Of a stretch of DNA of 7,293 bases, positions 5,275-7,293 are shown in pieces. The stretch spans positions 1 through 7,293 of the forward strand of contig PEXF01000161.1 of assembly GCA_002779205.1 (NCBI GenBank). Direction: 5' to 3'. Within the stretch, counting starts at the first letter, position 1. Each line of letters opens with the position of its first letter. Under the pieces are notes generated by a model that worked only from the letters and a program-made list of their open reading frames with translations, was not told the origin of the DNA and ran no database searches. This DNA is from Candidatus Hydromicrobium americanum (GTDB taxonomy: Bacteria; Actinomycetota; Humimicrobiia; Humimicrobiales; Humimicrobiaceae). Made by a program: the position numbers and the translations under genes.

Positions 5275-5293
5275 ACCTGTCGTCAGGACAGGT
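5275..5293. repeat. Hairpin between the RND and small outer-membrane genes
   Basis: ACCTGTC (5275-5281), loop GTCAG, GACAGGT (5287-5293). It lies 39 bases past the RND stop in the direction of - strand transcription, with no T-run after it on that strand, so I prefer a REP-like element over a terminator. Nine bases (TGTCCTGAC) recur at window positions 2-10. Confidence 0.5.
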
Positions 5294-5331
5294 TTTATGT
5301 TTCTCTCACCCCCTTTCTCATACTCACTCTA

Positions 5332-7293
5332 TTATTTCAATTTGGTTTTTCTTTTTGTTTTCTGGGCAAGGTCATCAAAAATAGAATAGACCAGAGGAAC
5401 GATTACTAAAGTGAGTACTGTGCCGACTACAAGTCCTCCAATTACTGAAAGTGCCATTGGTGCCATCATAGCCGCCATCCTGCCTCCACGCACTGCCATT
5501 GGAATAAGTCCAAGTATCATGGTGAGATTTATGAGAATAACTGTCCTAAGTTTCGTTGCCCCACCTTGGATAATTGCCTCATCCCGTGGTAATCCTTGTT
5601 CTCTTAACCGATTTATGTAATCAACCAACACTATCCCGGCATTCACTATTACACCAACCAGAATGAGTGCCCCCAACAGGGATGTCAATGAAAGGGTCTT
5701 ACCCGTGATAAGCAGAATCAAAATCACTCCAACCATAGCAAATGGAAGGGTGAACATCACAACTAATGGGTGAATTAGTGATTCAAATGTAGCCGCCATA
5801 ATCATATAGACTATTAAAATGGCAAGAAGGAGCACTATCCCCAATGAGACAAAAGTCTCCTGCATCTGTTTAGCCTCGCCGCCGTATTCTATAAAATATC
5901 CTTCTGGCAAGCCAATTTTGGAGACTTCTTTTTGTATATCTGCCATAATACTTCCTAAATCTCTGCCTGAAAAATTAGCATTCACAGATACTTTTCGCTT
6001 CCGGTTCTCTCGCAGAAGTTTCACAGGACCCCTTGCTTCCTCTATTTTTGCAATAGATTTAAGAGGCATATTTATACCTAATGGCGTTGAAATTGCAATA
6101 TTCCCAATATCAGAGCGAGACTTCCTGTCTATGTCACGCAACATAACTCTTGTATCAAATTCTTCACCTTTCTCTTTAAACCTTGTGGCAACTTTTCCTT
6201 TCATTGATGCTTCCACCTGAGCTGCTACTTGTGCTGCTGGAAGTCCAACTCTTGATGCTATAGACCTATCAATCTTTATCTGTAGTTCTGGCTTGCCCTC
6301 TCCAATAGTTCTATCAATATCTTTCACTCCTGGCACATCTTTTATTTTCTCCATAATCTCAAGAGATATTTGGTCAAGAGTCTCTAAATCCGGTCCAAAG
6401 AGTTTTATCTCAATAGGAGCCTCGCCTCCGCCTCCCATCATACTTCCCATCATCTCAGGGAATTCTATCTCTGCACCCTCTATCTCAGGAATCTTTGCAC
6501 GGATTGCATCCTTAATCTCTTCTGCACCTCGTTTTCTGTCTTCATCAAGTTTCACCATAACCTGTCCTTCGTTCACTCCACCGCCACCTTCACCAAAAGC
6601 CATAGACATCTGAGCCATCTCAGATTCTCCGCCAAATGCCGCAACTATCTTGGCTTCTGGTTGCTCCAGAAATATATCCTCTAATTTTTCTATAATCCGA
6701 TTTGTCTCCTCTAACGAAGTGCCAACAGGCATCTTTACCTTTTGGATAAGCATACCTGAATCCATTTTTGGTATGAACTCCTTGCCTACAAAAGGGAAAA
6801 GGCACATTGATACTATAAATACAGCAAGAGCACCGAATCCCACTCTTTTTCTGTGTTTCAGAGTATATTCCAGAATATTCTTATATCCAGCATTAAATCT
6901 TTTAAAAAATCTCTCTCCAAACTGTGCCTCATATTCTTCTTTTCGTTTGCGCTGGACAAAGATTTTGGAGGCAATCATTGGCACTATGGTAAAAGCAACA
7001 AGAAGTGAAGCTAAAAGAGAGAATGTAACAGTAAGAGCAAGTCCTCTTGATATTTGTCCAGCCATCCCACGGGTGTAAATTAAGGGTAAGAAAACGCAAA
7101 TAGTTGTCAAAGTGGAGGCAAAAATGGCTTTCCCAACTTCAGTTGTCCCAAAACTTGCAGCGTTCTCTCTGGTCTTTCCCTCTTCAAGATGACGAAATAT
7201 ATTTTCTATCACAATAATCGCATTGGATAAAAGCATCCCTACTCCCAGGGCAAATCCTCCTATTGTCATAATATTAAAAGTATAGCCAGCAAT
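5332..7293 (-). CDS. RND-family efflux transporter inner-membrane subunit (AcrB/HAE1-like), N-terminus outside the window
   Basis: 653 residues are visible; the frame is open to the right edge, where IAGYTFNIMTIGG matches the start of helix 4 of RND pumps, so roughly the first 380-400 residues are missing. RND pumps use proton flow to drive substrates from membrane/periplasm through an outer-membrane channel. Seen in order: helices 4-6 (GVGMLLSNAIIVIENIFRH; STLTTICVFLPL; SRGLALTVTFSLLASLLVA), helix 7 after KHRKR, a periplasmic porter region (GTSLEETNR, FGGESEMAQ, PIEIKLFGPD, GEGKPELQIKIDR), then helices 8-12 (AATFESLIHPLVVMFTLPFAM; VNAGIVLVDYINRLREQG). The ends are consistent: TAA followed at once by TAG. 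Relay residues are odd: Ser-Asn replaces Asp-Asp in helix 4, Asn replaces Lys in helix 10, and Ile replaces Thr in helix 11. Substrate is unknown. The adaptor and channel genes would lie outside the window. Confidence 0.93.
   Translation of the reverse strand: MAGYTFNIMTIGGFALGVGMLLSNAIIVIENIFRHLEEGKTRENAASFGTTEVGKAIFASTLTTICVFLPLIYTRGMAGQISRGLALTVTFSLLASLLVAFTIVPMIASKIFVQRKRKEEYEAQFGERFFKRFNAGYKNILEYTLKHRKRVGFGALAVFIVSMCLFPFVGKEFIPKMDSGMLIQKVKMPVGTSLEETNRIIEKLEDIFLEQPEAKIVAAFGGESEMAQMSMAFGEGGGGVNEGQVMVKLDEDRKRGAEEIKDAIRAKIPEIEGAEIEFPEMMGSMMGGGGEAPIEIKLFGPDLETLDQISLEIMEKIKDVPGVKDIDRTIGEGKPELQIKIDRSIASRVGLPAAQVAAQVEASMKGKVATRFKEKGEEFDTRVMLRDIDRKSRSDIGNIAISTPLGINMPLKSIAKIEEARGPVKLLRENRKRKVSVNANFSGRDLGSIMADIQKEVSKIGLPEGYFIEYGGEAKQMQETFVSLGIVLLLAILIVYMIMAATFESLIHPLVVMFTLPFAMVGVILILLITGKTLSLTSLLGALILVGVIVNAGIVLVDYINRLREQGLPRDEAIIQGGATKLRTVILINLTMILGLIPMAVRGGRMAAMMAPMALSVIGGLVVGTVLTLVIVPLVYSIFDDLAQKTKRKTKLK

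Noticed and set aside
6418..6440. GCCTCGCCTCCGCCTCC tract in the RND gene, similar to the GAGGC arms
   Set aside because: It is a Gly/Glu codon run (GGGGEAP) with no paired arm or 15-bp period.
5819..6613. Open frames on the + strand across the RND gene
   Set aside because: Shadows of the strongly supported transporter reading frame; hydrophobic and Ser/Pro-rich by reverse reading only.

Overview
The window carries four protein genes in two convergent pairs. On the + strand are a large surface/outer-membrane protein gene (cut by the left edge) and hflX, a ribosome-associated GTPase. On the - strand are a small signal-peptide-bearing outer-membrane beta-barrel gene and, upstream of it, the C-terminal two thirds of an RND-family inner-membrane transporter (cut by the right edge). 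Three of the four genes encode envelope proteins, so the host is a diderm (Gram-negative-type) bacterium. The large protein resembles a family I associate with uncultured lineages around the FCB group and WOR-3-like candidate phyla. That placement comes from memory and is tentative.

Layout: 2-3142 large beta-barrel/surface protein (+); 3143-3216 spacer, nearly all of it one copy of a 71-bp repeat; 3217-4323 hflX (+); 4324-4468 convergent spacer made of a small hairpin and a second copy of the 71-bp repeat that carries a 30-bp palindromic insertion; 4469-5161 small outer-membrane beta-barrel (-); 5162-5331 spacer with an in-frame open leader, a possible promoter and a hairpin; 5332-7293 RND transporter (-). 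No gene-free stretch exceeds 300 bases, and I see no RNA gene, CRISPR array or transposase.

The most unusual content is repetitive. A family of 15-bp palindromic units (consensus CCGTGGTGAACCACT and CCGAGGCGAGCCTCT, arms covarying) sits inside the large CDS about 18 times, in all three reading frames and both orientations. Two tandem units sit inside hflX, in a loop of the GTPase domain. A similarly built 30-bp element (two 15-bp lengths) interrupts one copy of the 71-bp intergenic repeat, and the other copy gives the uninterrupted site. Arrays of 7-bp tandem repeats and an 18-bp tandem repeat lie beside the palindromes in the large CDS. All coding insertions keep the frame open. The pattern looks like a tiny palindromic element that spreads through both spacers and proteins, in the manner of Rickettsia palindromic elements but much shorter.

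A second notable point is that the RND transporter lacks the charged proton-relay residues expected in transmembrane helices 4 and 10, and the usual threonine in helix 11.
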